Source: Pseudohoeflea suaedae
GTDB lineage: Bacteria > Pseudomonadota > Alphaproteobacteria > Rhizobiales > Rhizobiaceae
Assembly: GCF_004354915.1 (NCBI RefSeq)
Contig: NZ_SMSI01000001.1
Span: forward strand, 186,001 to 250,000
DNA length: 64,000 bases
Reading direction: 5' to 3'
This document shows positions 37,651 through 46,400 of the stretch, in pieces. The position numbers and the translations under genes were made by a program. Below the pieces are notes generated by a model. That model worked only from the letters and a program-made list of their open reading frames with translations, searched no databases and was not told the origin of the DNA. How positions within the stretch are numbered: the stretch's first letter is position 1; each line of letters begins with the position of its first letter.

Positions 37651-37696
37651 ACAAGGCCTCGGTTTACCGGGGCTTTTTTGCGTTTGGGCTGTGGCG
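37651..37696 (+). repeat. Direct repeat, copy 2 (orphan tRNA terminator copy)
   Basis: Second copy of the tRNA-Gly terminator element, oriented as in copy 1 but with no plus-strand gene upstream. On the minus strand it lies just past the LysR stop. This position suggests it marks the right end of an inserted segment. The rest of 37469-37724 holds no gene. Confidence 0.85.
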
Positions 37697-37724
37697 GAGG
37701 GCTTGCCGGAAGCGGAACGCCCGA

Positions 37725-38618
37725 TCAGGCGCGATAGCGCATTGCCTCGACGAACCGCGCAAACGCGGGAGAAGCCAGGCGGCGATGCGGATAATAGAGG
37801 TGATAGCCCTGTATCTTCGGGCACCAGTCCTCCAGCGCCGCGATCAGCCGGCCGGATTCGATATGGGGTTGCGCCAGATCTTCCGGAACGAAGGCAAGGC
37901 CCAGTCCGTCGAGCGCGGCGTGAAGCACCGAAACGATATTGTCGAGAACCAGCTGCCCGCCGACCTTGACCTCGATGTCGCGACCGTCCTTTTCGAACTC
38001 CCACGCATAAAGGCCGCCTGACGAGGCCAAACGCAGATTGATACATTGGTGACTAGTCAATTCACCCGGATGCCCGGGCACTGAACGGCGGCGGAAATAG
38101 TCGGCCGTACCGACCACGACAAATCGCCAGTCCGGCCCGATGCGGACGGCGATCATGTCCTTGCCGAGCGCCTCTCCCAGCCGGATACCGGCGTCGAAAT
38201 GCTCTCCGACGATATCCACAAAGCCGTCATTGACGGACACTTCGACGTTGATGTCGGGATAGGCTGCGAGAAACGTCCGCAAGCGCGGCCTCACGGCCGT
38301 CTCCATCGCGTGGACCGACGAGTTGATCCTGATCGTTCCGGCAGGCTTGTCGCGAAGCTCGCTGAGCGCGTCGATCTCCGCCTGGATCTGGGCGAGATGT
38401 TCGGAGACGGAACCGTAGAGGCGCTCCCCCGCCTCGGTCATCGCCACGCTGCGCGTGGTGCGGGTCAGAAGCCTTAGCCCCAGTCGCCCCTCGAGCGCGC
38501 GTACCGTGTGGCTGACCGCGGAGGGGGACACGCCGAGCCTTGCGGCCGCTCGGGTAAAGCTCTCCTCCCGCGCCACCAGCACGAAGGTTCTCAGCTCACT
38601 CAGTTCGTCCCGCGCCAT
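37725..38618 (-). CDS. LysR family transcriptional regulator
   Basis: Regulator of 297 residues. The N-terminal winged helix-turn-helix includes ELRTFVLVAREESFTRAAARLG and SAVSHTVRALEGRLG. The effector domain (about 90-297) has TIRINSSVHAMETAVRPRL, and the pattern up to LASPAFARFVEAMRYRA is that of the CrgA/DmlR-like group. It is divergent from the cupin-SDR pair, which it probably controls, since LysR regulators usually act on the divergent gene. Confidence 0.93.
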   Translation of the reverse strand: MARDELSELRTFVLVAREESFTRAAARLGVSPSAVSHTVRALEGRLGLRLLTRTTRSVAMTEAGERLYGSVSEHLAQIQAEIDALSELRDKPAGTIRINSSVHAMETAVRPRLRTFLAAYPDINVEVSVNDGFVDIVGEHFDAGIRLGEALGKDMIAVRIGPDWRFVVVGTADYFRRRSVPGHPGELTSHQCINLRLASSGGLYAWEFEKDGRDIEVKVGGQLVLDNIVSVLHAALDGLGLAFVPEDLAQPHIESGRLIAALEDWCPKIQGYHLYYPHRRLASPAFARFVEAMRYRA

Positions 38619-38720
38619 TCATGAAGCCAATTCAAAAGTGCATGCAATTTATCATGTCTAATCGAACAGTTCCGCAAAGCCTAGATAGAGATCGAATGCA
38701 AAAGCCGGAAAGGAACGAAA

Positions 38721-39122
38721 ATGGAGATTTCACGGGCCACCCGACGTTCGAGGAATGACGGCCCCGCCGACTGGTTTACCGGGTCGGTCAAGGTCGAAAT
38801 GCTGTTCAACCCCTTTGACAAGGACCGTGTGCAGGGTGCGAGCGTCAGCTTTGAACCCGGTGCGCGTACCGCCTGGCACACCCACCCGCTGGGCCAGACG
38901 CTGATCGTGACCGCCGGCGAAGGCCGCGTTCAAAGATGGGGCGGCCCGATCGAGACAATCGGGATGGGAGACGTGGTCTGGTTCGCGCCCGGTGAAAAGC
39001 ACTGGCACGGTGCCGCGCCCGACCACGCCATGACGCACACCGCCATACAGGAGGTCGGCGACGGCAAGACCGTCGACTGGATGGAGAAGGTCTCCGACGC
39101 GCAATACGCCGCCGCCGAATAA
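38721..39122 (+). CDS. Cupin domain protein
   Basis: Single-domain cupin of 133 residues. Metal-ligand motifs are visible: TAWHTHPLGQTLIVTAGEG as cupin box 1 and GEKHWHGAAPDHAMTHTA as box 2. Such proteins, often annotated as mandelonitrile-lyase-like or carboxymuconolactone-associated cupins, are commonly paired with an SDR and a LysR regulator as here. The substrate is unknown. AAAGGAACG precedes the ATG. Confidence 0.9.
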   Translation: MEISRATRRSRNDGPADWFTGSVKVEMLFNPFDKDRVQGASVSFEPGARTAWHTHPLGQTLIVTAGEGRVQRWGGPIETIGMGDVVWFAPGEKHWHGAAPDHAMTHTAIQEVGDGKTVDWMEKVSDAQYAAAE

Positions 39123-39150
39123 GGCACCGATACCGAAAGGAACGAATTTC

Positions 39151-39894
39151 ATGATCAAGGACAAGGTCATCATCATTACCGGAGCCTCGTCAGGCATCGG
39201 CGAAGCCACAGCCAGACGCCTGGCCAGGGACGGCGCAAAGCTCGTTCTCGGCGCCCGCCGCGAGGACCGGTTGAAGGATCTCGCCGGCGAGATCGAACAG
39301 GCTGGCGGCCGGGCCGTCTGGACGGCTCTGGACGTGGCAAATGCCGGGGACAACCATCGTATCGTCGAGGCGGCCATCGACGCCTTCGGGCGGGTCGACG
39401 CGATATTCCTCAATGCCGGCCTGATGCCGAGCAGCCCGGTCTCGGCGCTCAAGACCGACGAGTGGGACCGGATGGTCGACGTCAACATCAAGGGCGTGCT
39501 TCACGGCGTGGCAGCCGTCATGCCCAAATTCCTCGAACAGAAGTCGGGGCACATTCTTGCCACCTCCTCTGTCGCGGGACTGAAGGCCTATCCGGGCGCC
39601 TCGGTCTATGGCGGCACCAAATGGTTCGTGCGCAACTTCATGGAGGTTCTGCGCATGGAATCCGCAGCGGAAGGGACGAATATCCGCACCGCCACGATCT
39701 ATCCGGCGGCGATCAATACCGAACTGCTGGGCACCATTACCGATGAAAAGGCCGCCGAGGGCATGAAAGAGCTTTATGACGCCTACGGGATCGCGCCGGA
39801 GCGGATTGCCGATGTCGTCGCCTTCGCGCTCGACATGCCGGAAGACACCACGGTCAACGAGTTTACCGTCGGTCCTGCGCGCCAGCCCTGGTAA
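39151..39894 (+). CDS. SDR family NAD(P)-dependent oxidoreductase
   Basis: Classical short-chain dehydrogenase of 247 residues. Cofactor motif TGASSGIG at 10-17, LNAGLM for N-N-A-G, the catalytic Ser in ATSSVAGLKA, and Tyr/Lys in YGGTK. The length and the ending DTTVNEFTVGP resemble YdfG-type 3-hydroxy-acid dehydrogenases. AAAGGAACG lies upstream of the ATG. It follows the cupin gene by 28 bases and is followed by a terminator. Confidence 0.93.
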   Translation: MIKDKVIIITGASSGIGEATARRLARDGAKLVLGARREDRLKDLAGEIEQAGGRAVWTALDVANAGDNHRIVEAAIDAFGRVDAIFLNAGLMPSSPVSALKTDEWDRMVDVNIKGVLHGVAAVMPKFLEQKSGHILATSSVAGLKAYPGASVYGGTKWFVRNFMEVLRMESAAEGTNIRTATIYPAAINTELLGTITDEKAAEGMKELYDAYGIAPERIADVVAFALDMPEDTTVNEFTVGPARQPW

Positions 39895-39956
39895 GGCGGT
39901 GACGGTACTTGCGCGCACGGCGTGAGCCATGCAGGGCGATCGCCCGTCGCTGCGTG

Positions 39957-39993
39957 ACGGAAAAGGCGCGGGCTTCCCCCCGCGCCTTTTCGC
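39957..39993 (+). terminator. Terminator after the cupin-SDR operon
   Basis: Long stem GAAAAGGCGCGGG / CCCGCGCCTTTTC with a six-base loop, lying about 63 bases past the SDR stop. The T run is within the stem, so it may work in both directions. The rest of 39895-40172 shows no gene. Confidence 0.7.
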
Positions 39994-40172
39994 TCTGGTT
40001 CCAGGCAGTTTCCGGGCAGATCGCGGGTGTTCGCGCCTGGTCTGCGCTTGAAGGCGGATCCGCGCGCAAATGATCGAAGCAGGGACCGGCGCGCCGCTAT
40101 CCGTCGATCCTGATTGCACGGCGCGACCATGCATGCGAAACATGTCATGGTCATTTGATATAAGTGCCGTTT

Positions 40173-41048
40173 ATGGATACCTCGCTCGATCTGAACCTGC
40201 TCAGGGTCTTCGAGATCCTGCTCGAAGAGGAAAGCGCCACCCGGGCGGCGATCCGGCTCGACCTGACGCAGGCTGCCGTATCCGCCTCGCTCGCGCGCCT
40301 GCGCAAGGTCTATGACGATCCCCTGTTCGAACGCACCGGCAAGGGACTGGCCCCGACGCCGCGGGCGCTGGCGCTCGCCCCCGACATTCGCCGCGCCATG
40401 GATGCGGTTCGCGCCTCGCTGCCGGTGGAAACCGGCCGGAGCCATATCCTCATCGGCATGTCCGGCGATATCGAGATGGCCTATGGCGCATCCATCGTCA
40501 CACGGCTGCGGCGCGATTGCCCCGACATGCTGCCCGTGCTGCGGCCGTGCCACGGCGCGAACGCAGCCGACCTTCTGGCCGAACGCCGGATCGACATTGC
40601 CCTCGGCTCGGGCGGCTTGACCGCGCGCGGGCTGTTGCGCCATTCGCTGGGCACTTCAGGCTATCTCGGCCTGATGCGCGGCACCGGCGATACCCGGATC
40701 GACATGGACCTGGAGACCTTCTGCGCCAGACCGCAGCTGATGATCGCGGCGAGCGGACTGACGGACATCGTCGACACCGCCCTCGCGTTAATGGGCCGGA
40801 CCCGCAAAGTGGCGGCCGTCGGCACCCATCTCACCGCCGTGCCGTTTCTTCTCGAGGCCGGCATGGTGACCACTCTTCCCGCCCATGCGGCGCAGGCGAT
40901 CGCGGCCCTCGGCGGCTTCGTCACCTTCTCCCCGCCGGTGGAACTGCCCGCCTACCCGCTCGACCTCGCCACCCGTTCCAGCAACACCCGCGACGCCACG
41001 CTGAAAACGGCGGTGAAGGCGATCAGGAGCGTGTTTGCGGGCGAGTGA
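40173..41048 (+). CDS. LysR family transcriptional regulator
   Basis: Regulator of about 291 residues. The helix-turn-helix region LLRVFEILLEEESATRAAIR and TQAAVSASLARLRKVYDDPLFERTGKGL is typical of the NodD/LinR-like LysR group. The effector domain follows from about residue 90. ATG 40173 is chosen over GTG 40164, though neither has a clear Shine-Dalgarno. No adjacent operon points to its target. Confidence 0.88.
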   Translation: MDTSLDLNLLRVFEILLEEESATRAAIRLDLTQAAVSASLARLRKVYDDPLFERTGKGLAPTPRALALAPDIRRAMDAVRASLPVETGRSHILIGMSGDIEMAYGASIVTRLRRDCPDMLPVLRPCHGANAADLLAERRIDIALGSGGLTARGLLRHSLGTSGYLGLMRGTGDTRIDMDLETFCARPQLMIAASGLTDIVDTALALMGRTRKVAAVGTHLTAVPFLLEAGMVTTLPAHAAQAIAALGGFVTFSPPVELPAYPLDLATRSSNTRDATLKTAVKAIRSVFAGE

Positions 41049-41190
41049 GGGGGAGTTGGAGGGCAGAGCGCAGTTGTACAACGATTGGCAACAATAACTT
41101 GGGACACGCTTTAGGATAGCCTTCATAAGGAATTGACCACAGCCTACGCTCATGTTTGTTCTCGCCTCTGCATCAGGGGGTATTTGAGAC

Positions 41191-41676
41191 ATGCATTTCA
41201 GAGCAAGTTCCGTGTTTTCTTTGGCGATAGCAGCAACGCTGGCAGCAGGCTGCACTTCGTCTAATACTGTTCGAACTTCAGCAAATACGCTGATTGTCCA
41301 TACGAGCGCGGAAGCAATGTGTGGAGGCAGCGGCGCCGCAAAAATTGCTCAAAAACAAGCTGCAGTTGAGACAATCAAGGCAGGCTTTGATCGCTACATC
41401 ATCGTGGGGGCGCAAAATTCCAACAACGTTCAGGTCGTTCAAGGCCCCGGCACATATTCCACAACGGGGACAATAAGTGGCGGCCACTATTTTGGAACCA
41501 CGACGTACCAGCCCGGCATGCCGATCGTCTATGGCGGGTACGATCAGGCTTTCGCAATTCGGATGTACAAAGAGCAGGAGCCTGAAGCGAAACACGCCGT
41601 TTCTGCGCGGGAAATCCTCGGTCCCGACTGGGCGGAAGCGGTAAAGAAAACCGGCACACTTAACGTTTGCTTTTAA
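41191..41676 (+). CDS. Putative lipoprotein, AT-rich, function unknown
   Basis: Protein of 161 residues with a lipoprotein signal: hydrophobic SLAIAATLAAGC with Cys21 as the lipidation site. The mature part contains SAEAMCGGSGAAKIAQKQAA, GFDRYIIVGAQ, and a Gly/Thr/Tyr-rich stretch. I do not recognise a named family. It is more AT-rich than its surroundings and sits beside a deletion scar. Confidence 0.75.
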   Translation: MHFRASSVFSLAIAATLAAGCTSSNTVRTSANTLIVHTSAEAMCGGSGAAKIAQKQAAVETIKAGFDRYIIVGAQNSNNVQVVQGPGTYSTTGTISGGHYFGTTTYQPGMPIVYGGYDQAFAIRMYKEQEPEAKHAVSAREILGPDWAEAVKKTGTLNVCF

Positions 41677-41680
41677 CCCC

Positions 41681-41800
41681 TCACACCGATTCCCGTTCCA
41701 CCAGTTCGCATTCGACCTTGATCTGGCGGGGGCCGGCTTCCAGGCCGCCGGCGGCGTCGATGATCAGTTCGGCGACCATTTCGCCCATTTCGTAGTGCGG
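41681..41800 (-). pseudogene. LacI family regulator remnant (C-terminal 40 residues)
   Basis: The minus strand reads PHYEMGEMVAELIIDAAGG and on to VECELVERESV before the stop at 41681. This is the usual end of a LacI/GalR effector domain, where a P-x-Y-E-M-G motif opens the last 40 residues. No start or DNA-binding domain exists upstream; homology stops at about 41800, exactly where the permease remnant begins on the other strand. Confidence 0.75.
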
Positions 41801-42026
41801 CGGTGAGGGCTCGATCGTCGGCGTGGTGCTGGGCGTGATCCTGCTGCAGGTGCTGCAGAACCTCGTCAATCTTCTGGGAATTCCCTCATCGCTCAATTTC
41901 GCGGTCATGGGCAGCGTCATCCTGGTCGGCGTCCTTGCCGACAACCAGTTCAACCGCTACCGCGAGCGCAGGCGCCAGTCGCGCATGGCGAACTCCGTGG
42001 CCGGCGGCGCCGAACAGGCCGGCTGA
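41800..42026 (+). pseudogene. Sugar ABC transporter permease remnant (RbsC-type C-terminus)
   Basis: The plus strand reads EGSIVGVVLGVILLQVLQN then LVNLLGIPSSLNFAVMG and ILVGVLADNQFNRYR, ending at a TGA. This matches the last 70 residues of ribose-type (BPD_transp_2) permeases, which carry G-S-I-x-G near the end of the membrane domain. There is no start or Shine-Dalgarno. It is joined back to back with the LacI remnant, so both are inactive leftovers. Confidence 0.75.
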
Positions 42027-42030
42027 GGAT

Positions 42031-43428
42031 CTAGGCCAGCTCCCGCGCGTCACGCTCGACCTTCTGGGCCGGAAACGGCGTTGCCAGAAGGATGGCCAGC
42101 CCCACGACGAAGAAGATGATCAGCGTCGCCATGCCGTAGCGCGCCGATCCGGTTATCAGCGTCACGGTCGCAACCGACAGGGGCGCCAGGAAGGATGTGG
42201 CCCGGCCCGAAAGCGCATAGATGCCGAAATACCGGCCCGCATCGTCGGGGTGGATGCTCTGCGCCAGATAGGAGCGGGAGGAGGCCTGCACCGGTCCGAA
42301 GGCGATGCCGATCAGCAGGCCGAAGAGAATGTAGACCTTTTCCGCCGGCGTGCCGAACAATCCGCCGGTTTCGGTCGTCCCCATCTGGACCAGCCCGAAG
42401 AGCGTGAAGCCGGGACCGGTGGAAATAATGCCGATCGTGGCAATCAGCAGGCAGATGATCGACATGATCACGATGGCCTTGGAGCCCATCTTGTAGTCGA
42501 GCCGCGACGCCCAGATACAGCCGCCGATGGCGACCACGTTCAGGATGATGCCGAAAATGCCGATTTCCATCGTCTGCCAGCCGAACATCCCCGCCGCAAA
42601 CGTGCCGCCGAGCGCGATCAGCCCGTTCACCCCGTCCTGATAGATCATCCGGGCGATCAGGAACTTCAGGATGCCGGCCTTGCGCCGCACTTCGGAAATC
42701 GTGCCTGCGAGTTCGCGCAACCCGGTGCTGACGGCGGACCCGACCGATGTCGGACGGTGATAATCGGGCGTGAAGAGGAACATCGGCAGCAGGAAGGCGA
42801 GATACCACATCGCCGCCAGCGGCCCGGTGGCGCGCGCACCCTCGCCCTCTGCCGGATCGAGCCCGAAGATCGGCGTCAGGCCCAGGAGCGTCTTCCCTGT
42901 CTCCTCATTGCCCGCCATGAACAGGACCACGAAGATCAGCACGATCATGCCGCCGAGATAGCCGAGCCCCCACGCGATATTGGAGATGCGCCCGACATTC
43001 TCGGGCTTCACCAGCCGCGGCATCATCGAATCGTTGAAGACGATCGAGAACTCGGCCGCCACCGATGCAAGCACGACCAGCAGGAATGGAAAGAACAGCG
43101 ACGACCCCGGTGCCGCCCACCAGAGCGAGATCAGCGCTGCGATCTTGACCACGGCGAAGACCGCGATCCACGGCTTGCGCGGCCCGATCGCATCGGCGAT
43201 GGAACCCAGCACCGGCGACATGATGGCGATGATGAGCCCCGACGCCGTGATCGCATAGCCCCACCACGCCTGACCGAGATCGGGATCCCCCGCCATCTGC
43301 GAGACGAAATAGGGACCGAAGATGAAGGTGATGACGACGGTGAAGAACGGCTGGGCCGCCCAGTCGAACATCATCCAGCCGAAAATGCCCCGCCGTGGCA
43401 CGGGCTTCTCCGCGATCGGTTCATTCAT
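42031..43428 (-). CDS. UMF1 family MFS transporter
   Basis: Inner-membrane transporter of 465 residues with about 12 helices. The start WMMFDWAAQPFFTVVITFIF, then SPVLGSIADAIGPRKPWI and later GPVQASSRSYLAQSIHPDDA, are UMF1 (Atg22-like) features. The substrate is unknown; eukaryotic Atg22 exports amino acids from vacuoles. It follows the glutamate dehydrogenase gene after 58 bases on the same strand. Confidence 0.9.
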   Translation of the reverse strand: MNEPIAEKPVPRRGIFGWMMFDWAAQPFFTVVITFIFGPYFVSQMAGDPDLGQAWWGYAITASGLIIAIMSPVLGSIADAIGPRKPWIAVFAVVKIAALISLWWAAPGSSLFFPFLLVVLASVAAEFSIVFNDSMMPRLVKPENVGRISNIAWGLGYLGGMIVLIFVVLFMAGNEETGKTLLGLTPIFGLDPAEGEGARATGPLAAMWYLAFLLPMFLFTPDYHRPTSVGSAVSTGLRELAGTISEVRRKAGILKFLIARMIYQDGVNGLIALGGTFAAGMFGWQTMEIGIFGIILNVVAIGGCIWASRLDYKMGSKAIVIMSIICLLIATIGIISTGPGFTLFGLVQMGTTETGGLFGTPAEKVYILFGLLIGIAFGPVQASSRSYLAQSIHPDDAGRYFGIYALSGRATSFLAPLSVATVTLITGSARYGMATLIIFFVVGLAILLATPFPAQKVERDARELA

Positions 43429-43486
43429 TGCGCGTCCCTCCGCCGCATGGACGATCTTCGCCTGCGGGCATCTGCGTCACCGGTTC

Positions 43487-46400
43487 CTATGCGCGCAACG
43501 AGCGCGCCAGATCGCTCATCATGCCAGCAGCCACTGTCAGCTTGGCCACCGTCAGCTCGCCGGTCTCCGCCAGCTGCAGGATCTGCCCGGCCACGTGTCC
43601 GATGCGACCGTGGTTCTCGGCCCGCCAGCTCTCGAACGGGTCCTCGGCATCTGCGAATGACGTCAGAGCCGATATCGCGATCACCCGGCGCGCCTCGTAG
43701 ATCTCGTCGAGATTGCGCCCCAGCGCCAGGTTCTCGTAGTGATCTGCCGGCTGAAGTCGTCCCGCCGCCGCCTGGATACGTCCGATGCGGAAAGCCTCCG
43801 TGATGGCGAAATAGGTCTGGATGACCTTGTCGATGCTCTCGCCCGAAAGACGCGCGACCCGCAGCACGTCGGGCACCATGACCCGTACCGACAGATGCGC
43901 GATATCGGCTGCCAACCCGGCGGGAATTCCGAGTTCCGTAAGCCGTGACTTCGTCTCGTCGATCTCGCCTTCGAGGAATTCGGGCACCGCGCCGAGAAGC
44001 GTCGGCAAGTGCTCGGCGACCGCTGCGCGCATTTCGGCGACCGTCGCGCTGATCTCGCCGCTCATTGCTGTGCCGGTCTTCAGCGCCCAGGTGGACGAGG
44101 CGCTCAGCGCCTGGCCGATCCGGGCATAAAGCTCGTTCTGCAACTCGCCCGGCACCTTGGTGTCGAGCGCGTCGACACGGTCGTAGAGGTCGGGCAGCGA
44201 CAGCCCGTCACGCGCCATCACGAAGGCGCGGACGACATCGGGAGCCGTGGCGCCGGACTGGTCGCCCATGTGGATCACGAAGGCCGGACCGCCGCGGTTG
44301 ATCGCATCATTGCCGAGAAGCGTGGCGACGATCTCGCGGCGCAACCGGTGGGTTTCGATGTCGCGCCGGTAATCATCCTGCATCTTCGGCGGGAAATAGC
44401 TCATGAGCGCATCTTCGAAATAGGGATCGTCGGGCAGATCCGACCCCACGATCTCGTCGAAAAGCACGATCTTGGCATAGGACAGAAGCACGCCTATCTC
44501 CGGACGCGTCAGCGCCCGGCCTGCCGCGCGGCGTTCGGCGATGGCGGCATCGTCGGGCAACGTCTCCACCCTGCGCTTGAGCAGGTCGCGGCTTTCCAGC
44601 GCGTTCATCAGCCGGGCATGTTCGGAAAGGCCGGCAAGGCCCTCATTATGCGCGAGCGAAATGGCGAGCGTCTGCAGATAGTTGTTGCGCAACACCAGCT
44701 CCGCCACCGCATCCGTCATCGAGGCGAGCAACGTGTTGCGGTTCTCGCGCGTCAGCCGATCCTCGCGCATGGCGTTGGCAAGCGCGATCTTGATATTGAC
44801 CTCGACGTCGGACGAATTCACCCCGGCCGAGTTGTCGATCGCATCGGAGTTGCAGCGTCCCCCCTTGGCCGCATAGGCGATGCGGCCCCTTTGGGTGACG
44901 CCCAGATTGGCGCCCTCGCCGATCACCTTGGCCTGAACCTCGTCGGCGGTCACGCGGATCACGTCGTTGGCGCGGTCGCCCACATCCGTGTCCGCCTCGC
45001 CATCGGCCTTGATGTAGGTCCCGATACCACCGAACCAGAGGAGATCGACTTCCATGCGGAGGATCGCCGACATGATGTCCTGCGGCGTCGTGCGCCCGGG
45101 CTCCATGCCGATTGCCTTGGCCGCTTCACCCGTCAGCTCAACCGACTTGAGCGAGCGCGGGATGATCATCCCGCCGGGCGACATCTTTTCCTTGTCGTAA
45201 TCCTGCCAGCTCGTGCGCGGCAGGTCGAAGAGCCGCTTGCGTTCGGCGAATCCGGCTACAAAATCCGGGTTCGGATCGATGAAGATGTCGCGGTGATCAT
45301 AGGCGGCCACGAGCCGGATCTCCTCCGACAACAGCATGCCGTTGCCGAACACGTCGCCCGACATGTCGCCGATACCGGCCACCGTGAAGGGCTGGCTCTG
45401 GATATCGATGTCCATCTCGCGGAAATGGCGCTTGACCGCTTCCCAGGCACCGCGGGCCGTGATGCCCATCTTCTTGTGGTCGTAACCGGCCGAACCGCCG
45501 GAGGCAAAGGCGTCGTCGAGCCAGAAATCCTGTTCCTGGCTGATCGCATTGGCGGTGTCGGAGAATGTGGCCGTGCCCTTGTCGGCGGCGACAACGAAAT
45601 AGGGGTCGTCGCCATCATGGCGAACCGTATCGGCAGGCGGCAGGACCGTGTCGCCGTCGAGATTGTCGGTCACCGACAGCAATGTCCTGATGAACAGCTT
45701 GTAGGCGTCGCGGCCGGCCTCGAAGACCGCCTCGCGACCGCCGTCGACCGGCAGGCGCTTGGGATAGAACCCGCCCTTGGCGCCGACGGGAACGATCACC
45801 GCGTTCTTGACCTGCTGTGCCTTCACCAGTCCCAGCACCTCGGTACGGTAATCCTGCGCACGGTCCGACCAGCGCAGGCCACCGCGCGCGATGGGGCCGA
45901 AGCGCAAGTGAACGCCTTCGACGGCGGCGCCATAGACGAATATCTCGCGGAAGGGGCGCGGTTCCGGCAGGGCTTCGAGTGCCCGCGGATCGAGCTTGAA
46001 GGCGAGATTGGGCCGTGGATGGCCGTTGTCGTCGCGCTGGAAATAGTTCGTCCGCAGCATCGAGGTAATCGCGTTGACGAAGCGGCGGATGATCCGGTCG
46101 TCGTCCTGGCTCGGAACCTCGGCGAGGTCCTCCTCGATCGAGGCCGAAATCCGCTCGAGCGCTTCCTCGCGGGACATGTCCCCCAGATCGGGATCGAAAC
46201 GGGTCCGGAACAGATCGAAGAGCTTCACGGATATGTCGGGATAGCGCGACAGCGTGTCGGAGATGTAGTCCTGCGAATAATGAAGCCCCGCCTGACGCAG
46301 ATAGCGGGCAATGGCGCGCAGCACCATCGCCTCGCGCGCGCTCAGCCCGGCGCGCACCACCAGCCGGTTGAAACCGTCATTGTCGATCTCGCCGCGCCAG

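Noticed and set aside
41935-43803. 622-codon plus-strand frame across the UMF1 transporter
   Set aside because: Highly charged Arg/Asp/His-rich product with no homology pattern; antisense shadow.
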